Positions 23,761 through 36,721 of a stretch of 64,000 bases of DNA are shown here, piece by piece. The DNA comes from Rhynochetos jubatus (taxonomy: Eukaryota; Chordata; Aves; Eurypygiformes; Rhynochetidae). The stretch is taken from NCBI GenBank assembly GCA_027574665.1, contig CM050657.1, forward strand, positions 21,554,700 to 21,618,699, given 5' to 3'. The notes beneath the pieces were generated by a model. The model was not told where the DNA came from. It saw nothing but the letters and a program-made list of their open reading frames with translations, and made no database searches. Position 1 is the first letter of the stretch. Each line of letters begins with the position of its first letter. Made by a program: the position numbers and the translations under genes.

Positions 23761-26700
23761 TCTGTCCTTTTTAAGGATATGTCAGCTACAATTATATTTG
23801 TGACATTTTATCATAGGCTTGGGAAACTGTAATGAGCACAAACCTACAACTCTGATCAAAATGCAAGGCTTCCAGCTCCAACCAGCAGCCGCTTTTTAAT
23901 CATTACCCATATGTTCATTCATCAGCTATTCTTCGATGAAGCTGCTGGGATCAATACGTACAGTCTTGCTACAGCTTCCCGTGGATTAAATGTGCCCCTA
24001 TAGCATGTCTGTTCTGATAACAGGTTTTGCAACAATGGGCCCCTCCATGGTGTTTGCCAGCAGGAGGGAGGAGGGAAGGTTCATCTTGCTCAGCCATGCG
24101 TTATGACTGACGGGAGTGTCTGCTCTGGGGTGAACTTTTGATTTCCCCCCCTACACACTAAGACAGCACACAGCTGTCTCCCCCCACGACAGCCAGCCTA
24201 ATGTGGCCGGCATTACAGGCACTCGCACCTCTGCAGATTTCTGACATTTAGAAACAGGCTAGAGGAAAAAAAAAAGAAGAAAAATAAATTAAGAAAACAA
24301 AAATTTATATTCCTTAATGTATAAAAATAGTTTCTTAAAAAGGGTAGTGCCCAACACATCTCTTTTCCTACCTAGGGGCATCTCTGAATCTGACATTCAC
24401 GTGTCACTTCTCAGACAGGTCTTGGTGCTGCCATTGGAGGGCACCTTGGTGTGACACCCAGAAGAGCCCATCCATGGAAGAATCACCACCACCACTAAAC
24501 CTCCCCATTGCAGCAGGTATTTTTTGCAGAAGAGGAAAGTCAGCAACAGTTAACCATCAAGTTCTAGCCAGCAAGTGCAGGATATTTCTGTCTCTGTAAC
24601 AGGGGGACTGGGATGTTTGTGAGATTTATAGCTGAGCCCTATAATAACATTTTTTCAAGGAATATTTGAACAGCTGCCATCCATCCTGATGTCTAAATGC
24701 AGTGATCTTCATATGGCTCGTGACTACAGCCAGCCTGTGACAGGAAACTGTTTTGAACACAAATGGCCTCGCCGACTGCCACTAACATACTGGACACAGT
24801 AATGAGTAATCTTATGGTTAGGATGGGGAAGAGCGTTACTCCTCTGGGATAATTCTGGAATGACCTGCCGGGTGTATGACAAGCCAAAGAGATGGGTGAG
24901 CTTCTGCCCTCTTAGCTCTCCTCAGCTCTGACCTCGGGGATGCGGCTAACGGGCAGGTTAGCATGTGGATTCCACCCATCTTTGTCACGTCTAGTGCGGA
25001 CCTTCAGCCTCCTCTTTCATCAGGAGAAAAGAAAGAAACAGCAGCACAGGTATGTCTTGAGTTCTTTCTGACAAAAGCACATTAAAATATGCTCATTAAA
25101 TTCAGAAAGACTCAGGGGCTGATGTAGACGGAATTCAGGAAAGAACAAACCCAAAAAAATACCTGCTGTTGAATGAGTGCTCCAAGCCAACCGGGGCTGA
25201 ATTGGCTGAACCTTTCTGCTGACTGGCAGCAAGAAGCAGGGCCTGCCCACCTCCCAGTGAAAGAACTTGTCCATAGAAATTAAAAATGATTGCTAGTGGG
25301 GGAAGGAGGAGGAAAAGAAAGCTCTCACGTGATAGTCTGAAATTACAGATAATAATGCAGGATTCGTTTTTGTTTCAGCCTTAGCTACACTAAACAATTA
25401 GATAAAAACTCCCTTAAAAAAAAGAAAACGAGAAATAGAGTATTTTCTTTGTTTCTTTGTCCCTGTTCAGAGTACAAAAAAAGGTTCCTCCATCTCCACT
25501 TCGACAAAGCACATGGTAGCATGGAGTATGCCAAGACTAGTTCAGCTCAGCTTCAACAATTCAAAGCAAGAAAGCATCCCTCATCCCTGTAAGGTAGGTG
25601 AACCCCTCTCCTAAATTAAACTGCAGAATCCTTCTCAAATAAACAGTGCTGTTCCTTATACGGCAATGGCAAGAACGATTTACAAATACAGAAAATCTTA
25701 GGCAAAAAGCATAGAGGGGGCATTCTTAGGCAGAAGCACAAGAGAATTAAACTGAGCATGCTGGCACAGCATCAACAAATCTTTCAGAGAAAGGCTGACA
25801 GTCCTGCACAATAAATCTGCTCCCTTTTCGTTACAAGCCCGTCTGCGAGAACACTCTCCACTAAAAGCATTGCTGTAGCAAAGTTCTATTTATAGCAATC
25901 CTCATGGCAATTCCCTACTTCTCCTCCTTCCTACCCCTTTTCAACAATCACAATGATTATCTCTCTTGGATGGTATTAAAACAAGGGTGAAGCTTGTGTT
26001 TCCTCATTTTAAGAAACGGCACATACTCTACAGAAGGACCAAAGAAGAAACACCCGAATAGTGACATTCGGGTTTTACTAGCGTGAAGTTGGTTCATCTG
26101 CATGTGATTTTTCTTGATTTTGCCTCCTTTCCTCTTCTGCTGATACCCTTCCTGGAGCAGACCCAGCCACAAAGCTGCTTATCACACTCCAGGGAGAATA
26201 GACGTGCACACACATCATCTTGTGTGCGGGCGTCCAAGTGAGTGTTAAAGCAGAGGTTTTTGAGGGACTCCTTCGAAATCCCTGACTGAAAGCTGCAAAA
26301 TCTGCGCTTCTCCGTGCAGGAACAGCTACAGCAAGACAGCAGCAGCCCAGTATTGTCTCCCCAACTCTACCTAAGCTGATGAAAGCCTGGCCCTTTTTTC
26401 CGGCTGTTTTACTTTGTCCAACAAGACATGCTAACTACCCCTACAATCTCTTTTTCTCTTAAACCTTCTGATCAGTACGGCCATAACATCACCGCTGTCA
26501 CCGCTGATGCTGCGACAGCAGAGATCGCGTCTCATCAAGGGGAGGTGGTTTCTGTTCTTTATTTGTTCATCCTTGATCCCTGAACGAGAGTGGCAGTTGT
26601 GAGAGTGGCAGGTGGCAGGGGAGTTGCATGCAATTCCCACATTTGTTACAAAATGGAGCACTTCTTGAGCACTGTCTTTTTAATGAGCAACGAAACATCC

Positions 26701-27335
26701 AGGAGTGAGGCTGTGTGCGTGCAGGAAGCTCTGGGTTTCCTCTCTTTATTCTTCTATTTTCAAAATTGAAGATCCTTCTTTGCAGTCATGTTCTCTGCAT
26801 GTGGCTTGAATTTCTGGGCCAGCACTACCTGCACTTGAGGACTGCAAAGAGAAAACCAGGGCAGGGACACCATTCTTGTGGTTCTGACCCTTAGGCACGG
26901 GTGATTCAATTGCTGAGGGAAAACGGTGGAAACAGAATATTCATTTTTTGTTCCCTGGAATTTATACTTCTGAACAAAGATTCTGCTGACACACACAGGT
27001 TGCTAAGCTTTCAGTTTGCTGGGTGCAGCTCCAGTTTTAGTGCGCCAATAATAGCAGCTGTGTCTAAATACCGTCTTTCAGACATTAGCTGCTTCCCCTA
27101 ATCACCCTACTCCGGGTGAATGCTGTCCCCCTTACCCCTTCTTCCAAACACGTTCAGGGATCTTGAAAGCCATCACGAACAGCATCACAAGCTCGGGGCA
27201 CCACAGAACCTGCCTGCGCAGCGTAGGAGCAGGATCCTGATTAGCCAAAGGGCAACCCAAGAACCAGAAGCCTCTGTGAGAAGGGTTAGTGCAGGATTTT
27301 AAAGGTACCTAAAGCATCAATACAAACCAGGGAAT
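23761..27335. other. Non-coding sequence, no gene seen
   Basis: Unique sequence. An A-rich tract lies at about 24266-24330 and a purine-rich tract at about 25295-25320. No exon, RNA gene or transposon was recognised before the CR1 copy. Confidence 0.5.
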
Positions 27336-27510
27336 AGAATCACAGAATCACAGAATGGTTTGGGTTGGAAGGGACCTTAAAGCCCATCTAGTTCCAACCC
27401 CCTGCCATTGGCAGGGACACCCTCCACTAGCCCAGGTTGCTCCCAGCCTCATCCAGCCTGGCCTTGAACACTGCCAGGGATGGGGCACCCACAACTTCTT
27501 TGGTCAACCT
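27336..27510 (-). mobile_element. CR1 LINE, 5'-truncated 3' tail
   Basis: Read on the minus strand this is the 3' end of an avian CR1 retrotransposon. On the plus strand it starts with two AGAATCAC units and a third diverged one (27336-27358), the reverse complement of the CR1 terminal 8-base repeat. It continues with GGTTTGGGTTGGAAGGGACC, CCAACCCCCTGCCATTGGCA, AGCCTGGCCTTGAACACTGC and GGGATGGGGCACCCACAACT, all hallmark CR1 phrases. Similarity stops at about 27510, so only some 175 bases of the element remain. Divergence is low compared with the copy at 6296-6422. CR1 elements normally lack target-site duplications, and none is seen. The element is the strongest sign that the DNA is avian. 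Confidence 0.95.
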
Positions 27511-29429
27511 AAAATAGCTGCACTATCTATACATCCCTCCTGATTCAATGTTCACTACACTATTTCAATTCAATTAGGATTTTCATGATTTTCCCTTAAA
27601 TTAAAATGCAAACAGTAGCTCATAAGAATGCTGAAAACAAGCAACATTTCAGCTTTCGTCACTGTCTGGCACAAGCACGTACCTGCTTTTATCTAACAGC
27701 TACATTTCCAGTCTGATACTTTCATTAGGTAACTCGAAACCACAAACTATTCAGGTTTCACTATGTACAGCAGAAATGCGGTGGTGACACCTCCCTCGCC
27801 GACTCCAGCTGTAGCGTCAGTTTATTCTTAGATAGGGATTACAAAGACTGAACCAGGTGAGCGTATGTGTTATTAAAAGGAAACTGGCCAAATGCCAAGT
27901 AGACCAGCTCTCAGTGTCGTTTTTCCATCCATCTTTAATGTTGCTTTACCTCGCATTTGTAAATTTTCCAACAACTTTTGTGGTCTTATGAGTTTTCAAT
28001 TATTAAACCATAACTGAAGTCCACAGAAACAGACACGCGATATTCACAATAAAACTCCAGCACCTTCTGGAGTGTGAACGATTTGCCTTGGGGAGCACTG
28101 CTGTTACTATAATGTGGATTTATTCTCCATTTATAAATAGGAGTGAACAAATGCTAGTGCAAAATTTCTTCTTGTCATCGCAGTTAATGGAAAACAAACT
28201 ATCACAAAGGAATGAGATGTCTCTGGATACTGATTATGCACAAAATTACATCCATTTGAGTTTTGTTTTGGAGTTTGAATGAGACATTATTTAACAATAC
28301 CAGTGTTTTTCAGCAGCCCCCTGGCAAGCACTTTGGAATTTCTTATCTTTCTTACAGTAAATGAGACTACTGAAAATTACCTGCTTGTTTTTTTACCAAA
28401 TGACAGTATTTGGTACTACTGCTTACAGATGATAGAATCTGAAAAGTAATTTCTTCCACTTTCCCGGCTCTTTATGGGAAAAGTGGTCTTTTGTGCTTGT
28501 ACTCAGCAAAGCATGCAGCGTCGGTCCAACTGTAACCGACACAGGAGCCTCCAGCTGTGAATTCCTATATTACACATTTTCACTTGGAGCTTCGAGTGCT
28601 GAGTTTAACAATCACAGATTTAAAACAGGATCTCAGAAAATGAAGAAACATACCCAGAACAACAACGTACAGGATTAATGAGTATGAAAATGCTCTTTGC
28701 TGAATTTCTTTTGATGCTCGGCAATTGCGTATTTGCAATCAGAAAGATGCTGTGTATGATGTTACACCTTCCTTTACGTATTACATCTATCTTCTATACA
28801 CATAAGAAAGCATCACATTAATCTTCATTCTTTTGTTCCAAATGCTATCCCTTCCATACAGGATCTTAGCTCTCAAAAGGTTTTTGTCTTATTTTCAGTC
28901 GATGAAAATACCCCAGCCACATTTCTACTGCCAGCCATCAGTGTAATACGCTCTCTACCCAAAACCAGGGGATGCAAGTGTCAGAAGCGCTGCCAAACCT
29001 GGCAGCCCCAAGTACCTTGTGGGGCAGCTTCCTGACCCCCAGCGGGTACTGCTCGCCCAGCCGCAGCTCTCCATCCGCTCCCACGCAACAAACGGAAACA
29101 AAGAGAACTTGGGCAGGTGTGAATGAAACCTTCTGAAGTATTAATAAAAAAAGGGCTGTATTTTAGTCTCCATAATGCTTCAAAGCCTGGAGGGAAAAAA
29201 AATCAGCATCCTAGACAGTAAAACCAGTTAAGGTAATGAAGGATTAAGTCAGTAATACAGAGAGGCTGCCCACAGCTCTTGGCACAGGAGCCGATGTGCA
29301 GTGTGAAATGCCCCGTCTCGGTGGGGCAGCAGACATGCGAACGAGCGGTGCTAACGGTAAGGCCAGCTAGTGTTGCTTCCCTCACCAAAAGGCAGCATTG
29401 TAACATGGAAGGTTGACTTCTTGTACTTA
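27511..29429. other. Non-coding sequence, no gene seen
   Basis: AT-rich unique sequence. A 7-base inverted repeat (ACTCCAG and CTGGAGT, 6-base gap) lies near 28054-28073. The region at about 28050-28280 has few repeats and short AT words, and could hold a weak conserved element. No gene was recognised. Confidence 0.45.
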
Positions 29430-29700
29430 ATCTCTAACCAATTTTATTTCCCAAAGAGTTCCTTTGAGAGAGGCGGTTAATAAGAAAGGCGCTACAGAAA
29501 TAAAGAATACAGTTGATTGCATATGCAAATCTGTGGGTGAATTTTCTTTGGGGAGGGGAATTTGCAGCTGAATGGGTTAATGATAAAAGTGATTGCTGGT
29601 TTCTTACTTTTTTTTTTTTTTCCCCTCTGCCAAGCTCCACAGCTGAACACCATGAGATGTGAGAGGGGAAAGGATGGTTTAGGGACAGAGATTTAAAAGC
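29430..29700. promoter_or_regulatory. Candidate enhancer with palindromic POU site
   Basis: TTGCATATGCAA at 29517-29528 is a perfect 12-base palindrome whose TGCATATGCA core matches the POU-dimer (MORE-type) arrangement. It overlaps the octamer ATGCAAAT at 29523-29530. Homeodomain words (GGTTAATAAG, GGGTTAATGATAAAAG) and a TTTCTTTGGGG stretch lie close by. A 14-base T run follows at 29608-29621. This is the left edge of a longer regulatory-looking cluster. Function is inferred from motifs only. Confidence 0.4.
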
Positions 29701-31060
29701 ACAAAGCCATTCTGACTGCTTAAAATATTTCTGGGAAGCCCGACAGCGCGGGTGGCAGAGGAACTCGGCATTGCCCAGAGGGAGGACTTGCCTTCAGAGG
29801 TGACTCTGAGACAACCTTTTTCCTCAGTGTCTCCACTTCTTGTTTTTTTTGGAAATCAGACAAAGAGCAAGAGAGGACCAAGCTAGCGGAGGGAGCCGTT
29901 ATTCTCCTCTCGGGCACTGGGGCACTAATGGGAAGGATGCTGTGAAAGGCTGGAAAGGAATAAAGAAATGGAGAAATAAACAGGGAAACAGCAAGGCAGG
30001 AGCCTGAGCCCGGCAGAAGCAGTAAACCTTCCCTTCTTTTCCATGATATCTTTGGAAGCTGCGGCTAAGGCGCACTGAAAGGGGTTTTTGTCAGAAGCCC
30101 TCGCTGCAGATGTCCTCTGATCCCTTTGGAGGCTTTCAGCCCCTAATACAGCTGTCACTTTCTCCCCGCTGCTCTAACAAAAAAATGGGGGAAAATATAA
30201 TACTAATAAATTTCTGCCTAACGGAGCGAAGTGCCAGTGACAGCCACCCACTGGGGACTTTGGCCTGCGCGGGACACCCTGCCGACTGCGAGAGGGGCCC
30301 AGGGCTTTAAACTGCTTTCACGCCACATTAACACCCTGCCTGGCAGAAGCAGGATGGAAGAATCCAGGGCTGTCTGATCCCCTGGGCTACCAGGAGCTGG
30401 GGCTTTCTCCCACCCTCCGTCCCTCCTGCCCGTCTCTGGGCAAGTGGAAGTGAACAATACTTTTCTCTGGATGCTAATGCAAGGGAGAGGGAGGGGAAGC
30501 AGCACCTTACCCTCCCCCTCCCTCTCCTCCCCTTTGTGAGTTCAAGCAGATAATAGTGAAAGCCAAGGCCCATCTGTGGCTTCTGAGCAGACTTTGTCCC
30601 AGTTACTTAGGCTCATCTCTAAGTCTCCTTTAGGCTCCCTGCAGTTTAATGCATCTTTAATTGTCATTCCACCGCTCCCTCGCACTGCCCCCTCCTCGCT
30701 CTCTCCCTGCTCCCATCCCGCCTGCTCTCAGCTTCCCTCTTCCCCAATTAAAAATTCTTCACATTTGAATGAGCATATTTTCACCACAGCTTTGCTCGGA
30801 AATGGGCCCTCCCACTGCTCCATCGCATCCATCCTCCAGCTGAATAACAACTGGGCTGGAGGAGCTCTTTTCACCTATTATTTATTTAAAAGCTCTCCCT
30901 TGCGTTTCCTACGGAGCCATCGGTGTGTCAGGCTGCCTTGGGACAGCCTCTCGCTGCTTACTAAACCGCCACGTTAACATGTTCAATGCATTTGATCATC
31001 TCCAAAATTCTATTCTGCCTTTATTCCCTCACTTCACGGTGTACAGAATGGTGAGGATCA
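29701..31060. promoter_or_regulatory. Candidate cluster of conserved non-coding elements
   Basis: Unique, low-repeat sequence with alternating GC-moderate and AT-rich blocks. Examples are 30030-30230 (TAATACAGCTGTCACTTTC, then AATATAATACTAATAAATTT), 30550-30680 (AGTTTAATGCATCTTTAATTG) and 30740-31030 (CCCAATTAAAAATTC, CACCTATTATTTATTTAAAAG). An open frame of 133 codons at 30576-30977 begins at GTG and contains no domain, so it is not called as coding. The density of homeodomain-type words and the absence of transposons fit a block of distal enhancers. Conservation must be measured to confirm this. Confidence 0.33.
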
Positions 31061-33234
31061 GGTGAGAGAGATGAAAAAGTGCATTTTCTTAAGAATTACT
31101 CTCTTACTGTACCTTTTTTCCTCCCAGTGCTAGCTGGAGAACACTGAAGACCTGACAATTTTTAAAAGCACTGAACACATGGAATTACTGAGAGCTGCTG
31201 GTTTGTGCTCAGCAATTCTGAAAGGCAGGTACAAGTTCAGCATGAAAAAACTCCTGAATTACCTTTATCTACAGCTATTAATATTTATTTGTAGAAGGAC
31301 AGCACCAAGACAGACACAAACCCTGCCACAAACAGAATACATAATACACCCCAGTGGTCCCTGATGGGGGCAGGGACAAAGCTTTCTCCATGGCTGCGAC
31401 CAGGCTTTTTCCTTTGTTCTGTCCTTCCCTGTAGTGGGGGGCACAGCCCCCTTTTACAGGGACCTAGGGTTTTACTGGACAAACCTCTGCTTGTTCAAGG
31501 ACCTAAACCCCTGGTGATGCCCACAGCCTTGAGTTTTGCTCCTCAGGGAGCTGGGAAGCGTTGGGCAGCCCACTGAAACACATACAGCTGAAGCAGTTTG
31601 AGACTCCACTAAATATTTAGTGTGTGACTGCCTGCACCTACAGCTGAAGAGATAATTGTCAGTCTTAGGTTCCTAAACAGAGCAGAAAGAGGATGTAATC
31701 TGACTTGCTGAAAGACGTGGCAGATCAGGGGTAGGGCAGGGAATGAAAGTCCCCGTCCTGTTCTTGAAGATTTCCTTCGGCGGTTTCAGTGGAGGGAGGC
31801 TGGGAGGGCTTGAGCACAAAGGCATCAGATCCTTCAAGGGCAAAAGCTCCACTATATGTGAAAAAGCTTTCTTTCCTGAAGCATTAGAAAACTGTGAAGG
31901 AAAAGGCCTTTCTCTGAGGCATAAAAGTCCTTTGAGTTGTTACACGGATGGCAGATCCACTTAATTCGGAAAGCTGGAGAGCCAGCTTCTGCCAACATTT
32001 GACCAACACCTCTGATCTTCCTCCCTCCCATGGAGTCAGGCCCCTGGTTTGATGCCCTGGTAAGTGACAGTGGCCTTGAGCTGAATCTGGCATGGAATTA
32101 AAGATAGTAGTAGCTTTCTAATTAAACATTCCAGGGTCCACTCCAAAGTCGGGGAGCACAGCGGAGCAGAAATGGTGCTCAAAACCCACCCTTAGGATAT
32201 ACTTTAGATAATGAGTCACTCCAAGTGGGAGAAGAAACTGGGCCATTCTCCCTCCGTCCTGCTGCCCGACACCAATACAAAGCACCAGCGACTCTGACAA
32301 GGCCTAGGTAAATCCCAGACTGGATTTCTCTATTTCCTCAGCACTACGGTTATGACAAACCTTCCATGACACTGGCAAGACACAACATTTGCAGAAACCC
32401 CAGCACAGCGTATTTCTCTACACAACTGAAAAGTGTTAATACTCAGATCAGAGAAACAACTGCAGTGGCACGGAATAGTACAGCTTCCCCCGGAGGGACG
32501 GTCAACGCTGCTCAATGAACAGAAGAAATCCTGCTGGAAATGCACTGGATGTGCTCCTAGATGTGGTGCTGAAGTCTTAAGATCTCTTTATATTCATGAC
32601 AGATATGAGCAAAAGGATGTTCTTCTGAAAATAATACCATTTATAACATTTCTTGCATGCAGAACAAGACTGACAAAAAGTGGAAAGATCTATAACCGCT
32701 TTGAAAGAATTGGGAGAATTTAATTTGTGAGGTGGAAGAGGGAACCTGTGTGATAGCCTGTACGCTCACTATCAGAGACCTGTTTTCTGTCCCCATTTCT
32801 GGGCTGATCGCAGTAGCTCCCAATAACAAATTACAAGCCGTGTTAGGGCTCCTCGAACACACACAGAATCAGGCTGCTGTTTGTAACGCACACGTATTTT
32901 GTATGGCATGTATCATACAACTTATGCTGTAAGAGGGAAGCCATCGGAAGCTGTAGTTGCTAAAATGTGGCAGCATGACAGATTCTCTGAACAGAATTTA
33001 GGGGTTGAAATGCTCCATACAAATCTTTTCCCCGATGATCCCAGTCATAAAGCACCAAATCCTCACTGTGGTGTAAATGAGCTTGTTTCACTGAAATTTT
33101 TGGGGTGATGTTGATTCGTATCAGCGATGACCTGGCTCGCTTTGTCTGCAAACAATGTAATGAGGATCATCTACCCATTCAAGTGATCAGTCAAGACAAA
33201 TACAAGACTGTAGACCTTGAATGAGGCGAAGAGC
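31061..33234. other. Non-coding sequence, no gene seen
   Basis: Unique sequence with only short open frames (under 100 codons) and no domain, RNA gene or recognisable transposon. Confidence 0.5.
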
Positions 33235-33310
33235 TACAGAGTAAGACTCTCAAGAGCCTAAGTGAGTGAGTTCACTCAGACACTTGTGAAAATTTCATCT
33301 ACCGAGCTAC
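33235..33310. repeat. Ancient sauropsid interspersed repeat remnant
   Basis: The phrase GAGCCTAAGTGAGTGAG, then CTCAGACACTTGTGAAAATTT and CATCTACC, parallels an old repeat of turtles and birds that reads CCTAAGTC..., TTAGGCACTTTTGAAAAT and CCCACC. The copy is diverged and short, and the family name is not assigned. Confidence 0.35.
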
Positions 33311-34479
33311 ATACCCTCGCATTGTCCCTAACAAGATGTACTGTGGGGTGAAGCAGGTGGAAAGTGTACTAAGAAGCAGGGTTTAATAGGTTTAACAAGG
33401 ATTAATACACAGGCTGACACTGAGAAGCTGAGGTTCATGCCACACTACTCAGCATCATAAGGACCTCTACGAAAGCAGATAAATAAACAAGCTCAGTTAA
33501 AATAAGGCTGTGTATATGCCAGTGGCTTCTGCTGGTACAGCCCTCTGTGACGGGTGAGGAGAGGTGGGTCTTTGCGGGACAGTGCTGTGCCAGCAGAAGC
33601 CCCTCTGCGTAGACATGTTTATACTGGCAGCACATGCTTTTGGTTGGAAAGCTTATTTCATGTGTGCGCACTCCAGGGAGAAGTGTTACTAAAACAGTAC
33701 AAAGAACAGCTTTGCCAGTACAGCTGATTCCATAGCAAGAGCACTCTGTCAGTATGGTGTTTTTTTCCCTGAAAAAGCACTTCTACTTTCGCTTTCTTAG
33801 CAATTCTTCGATTAACCTTAGTATTGACTCCAGCTTTCACCCAGGACTCAGAACTCCAATGTGGAAAGCTAGAAAAAGCTCCTTGAAAATAAACCAGCTC
33901 AACCAATGTTGCCAAGGTAGAGCTCTGTATGTTTGACACGTGACACTGCCAGCCGATCTTCAGCAGCTGTGTGATGTAATTAGTACTCACTGTTCAGGCA
34001 CAGACAGTGACAAGCTAAAAACATAAAACCATGAGTATCTGCATCACGCAAGTACCAAAGGCAAATAAATGAGGCATGGGATTTAGTTATGGCAAAGGAA
34101 GGACTGCTGTCAAGACATCAAGACTACTTTCCAGATGAGAATGTCTGGGCAAGCACTGAATCAGACTGCTGTGCTGCCTTGTCCAATGCTAATTATAATC
34201 ATACTTCCAGTTCCCCACCCTGGCAGCAAGCACTTTTGGGAAGTTTTAGGCCAGAGAATGGATTAAAGTTGACACTGAAATGTAATATTTTGCTGTCTAA
34301 ACCCCCAATTTCCTCATAAATAAAATAACAGGAACTACAAATAATGTATTTCAGATGCTAACCCTTCGAAAGGGGAGGCACCTTTCAATCCAGCCTCGCG
34401 ATGGAGAAAGAAGGAGCAGCTTCTAAAGAGAGGCTCTCTGTGGACTACTGCAAACGCTGTCCCGGTCTCATTACCTCTT
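33311..34479. other. Non-coding sequence, no gene seen
   Basis: Unique sequence. Open frames up to about 110 codons have no domain or splice context. A stretch near 34305-34345 (CCCAATTTCCTCATAAATA) loosely recalls an ancient SINE tail but is too short to call. Confidence 0.5.
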
Positions 34480-34740
34480 CTGGATCGAGGAGAGAAATGC
34501 AATTGGCCATCAATTAGGAGGAGTTCTCACTGAACACGCAGAAACTCAAGTTCATTGTTAGCTCATTAAATGTGCTAACATTTGTAAAGGTTCAAATGGG
34601 CTTTTCAGGCTTCAGCCCAGCAAGAGATCTATTCCTGTTGCTTGTTAGCTAATTGTCAATTAATGAGTTCAAATGCTTTGTGGCAGTTTAAATGAGGAAC
34701 TAACAGCTCTTCACAATCCAATAAAATCAGGTGAAATTAA
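34480..34740. promoter_or_regulatory. Candidate enhancer with inverted homeodomain sites
   Basis: AATTG and CAATT face each other across five bases at 34501-34515, and TAATTGTCAATTA at 34650-34662 is a perfect inverted pair around one base. Between them are AGCTCATTAAATGTG and further right TTAATGAG and CAGTTTAAATGAGG. The block is free of transposons. Paired TAAT-type sites fit recognition by homeodomain dimers, but the factors and target gene are unknown and conservation was not measured. Confidence 0.38.
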
Positions 34741-36721
34741 GATAAATCAAAGTGTTTTACACAGCACCCCAAATAAATGACACTTGGGAAAGCACATGTG
34801 TATTAAAAACGTATGATCTCAGTCTCTGCGTGGGCACACTTCATGGCCATCACCACCAAGGCAGTGTCTTAGGAGATGGCATGCAGCATTTCAGAGTGGC
34901 AGTGCATCACGCCAGGCTTTATAAACCTCTGGTAGCTCCTTCACCTTGTTCGAGCAGGCTGTTTTAAAGACACAGTCATAGCCAAATCACGATCCAAACC
35001 ACATGCACATTTCCCTATATTTTTTCTTCTCATTTTCACAAAAACGTTAGTTGCAAGAGGCATTTATTCAGAACCAGACAGCAGAGGTCTGAAAAGACCA
35101 CACGGTATCTGCTACACGTGCCTGTTGTTTCATTGTGACCACTTCCCCTACCTGCATTCCCCTAAGGATCCAACGCCATGGCAGGAGCAGGACACACAGA
35201 ACAGAGGAGAACAGAGGAAAACAGACCTTAGCGTTTGCTTATTTCTAAATAAGCTTCTTTGTAACAAAAAGAAAGGTAAATATTTTGCTTGGGGTCCTGG
35301 CAGAATACACACAGCTTCTCTAAGTACATCAAGGACCCCAGGAGAAAGGTGCTGCGGTTTAAGTGCGCATAAACCCAGTTCCACCACACTGCTTGCCCTG
35401 ACTGACAGCTGTCGGGAGGATTGCTGAAGAGGGGGAAGGGGAGGCTAACTCGTTGCCTCCCCCTCCATAACAGAGATCCCTATCACGTGAAGAGGAATGT
35501 ATTCTGTACATCCCAGACACTCTTCATGGTGAATTAACTACTGGAGTGTCAAAAAGGAAAGGACTAAAGAATGGTCGAAGCATAGTAAAAGAGGGAGAGA
35601 TGGCTTAGAAGAGGAAGGATGGAGAATGTACTTGGGCTTCCACTATTTAAAAAAAGTCAGCTCTATTAAGATTTTAGATTTTTAGCCATTCACAGATAGT
35701 TTCAAAGAGCAGCATATTTGAGGATATAGAAACGGAGAAGTTCCTATCCCTGGATCAGACCTTATCTAAAGGTGAACTGAGATCTCAAACTGGATGGCAA
35801 GGTTACCAGAAACTCAGTAGTCTCCCTCATATATGGTACACCCCGTGCTCCTGCAGTATATTCCATATTTCACACCACTCATAGTTTGGAGAGAAAATGT
35901 AGTGTAAACAGAAAATCTGTCTCAGAAACCAGGTGCAAAACTGTCACTGGCAGGGGAGAACTAGAGGCTATGCTGAACTTCTGCCTAAGCAGATGGGGGT
36001 AAAAATTCAGCAATCCTGTCTTATTCATTTTTAAGTGTTAGAGAAAAGACCAGAGGACAGTCTGGCTCCACCACTTCATGCAGTCAAGTTTCGAGACCAC
36101 CAGTGAGAGTTCCTCTTTGGAACAGCCACAGGATGCCACGTCAGCAGCATCACGGAGAGTTGGCAGAGAGCACAGGCACTGTTCCTAACTCTCACACGGT
36201 GTTTCCTGGTATCATCACCCCAGGCAGATGCCTCTACATAACACGAACAAGTCTGTGGTTGCCAGTTTTCAAACACTACTGTCCTCCAGGACTCAGGCAG
36301 CTCTGTCACCTTAAGCAAATAATTGCATGTTCCAGCAGTCTCCTCTGCTTCAAATGCTGTAAAAGCGCCAGCTATCTGCCTGCTGAACTAGAAATGAAGA
36401 TGTATGATTAAAGTCCTAACAGCCAGTCAGGAGCTCTAACAGCAGGCTCTAATGGTTTATTACCACCTGGAAGCTGGAGGCAGACGACCTGATATTCCCA
36501 AGCCCTTTACTGACCTGCTACACGCAAAGCGCAGTCCCTCAGGCTCTCCAGCTCTTTACTTCTCCTCCTGCCTCTGGTCTATTTTCCTGCTGGTTTGCAC
36601 TGAAGGTTGGTTCTGCAGAGAATCTCCTAGTGCACACAACTGCCGGGACCACCGCTTGTCAGGACTGCGGTTGTTACTGTCAGCCTCAGTGTAACGCTAG
36701 GAATACCACCCAGAAAGCTTG
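34741..36721. other. Non-coding sequence, no gene seen
   Basis: Unique sequence. A small imperfect tandem of ACAGAGGA-like units lies near 35195-35225. Open frames up to about 102 codons have no domain. Confidence 0.5.

Noticed and set aside
30576-30977. Open frame of 133 codons
   Set aside because: It begins at GTG, and its sequence looks like regulatory non-coding DNA with no recognisable domain.
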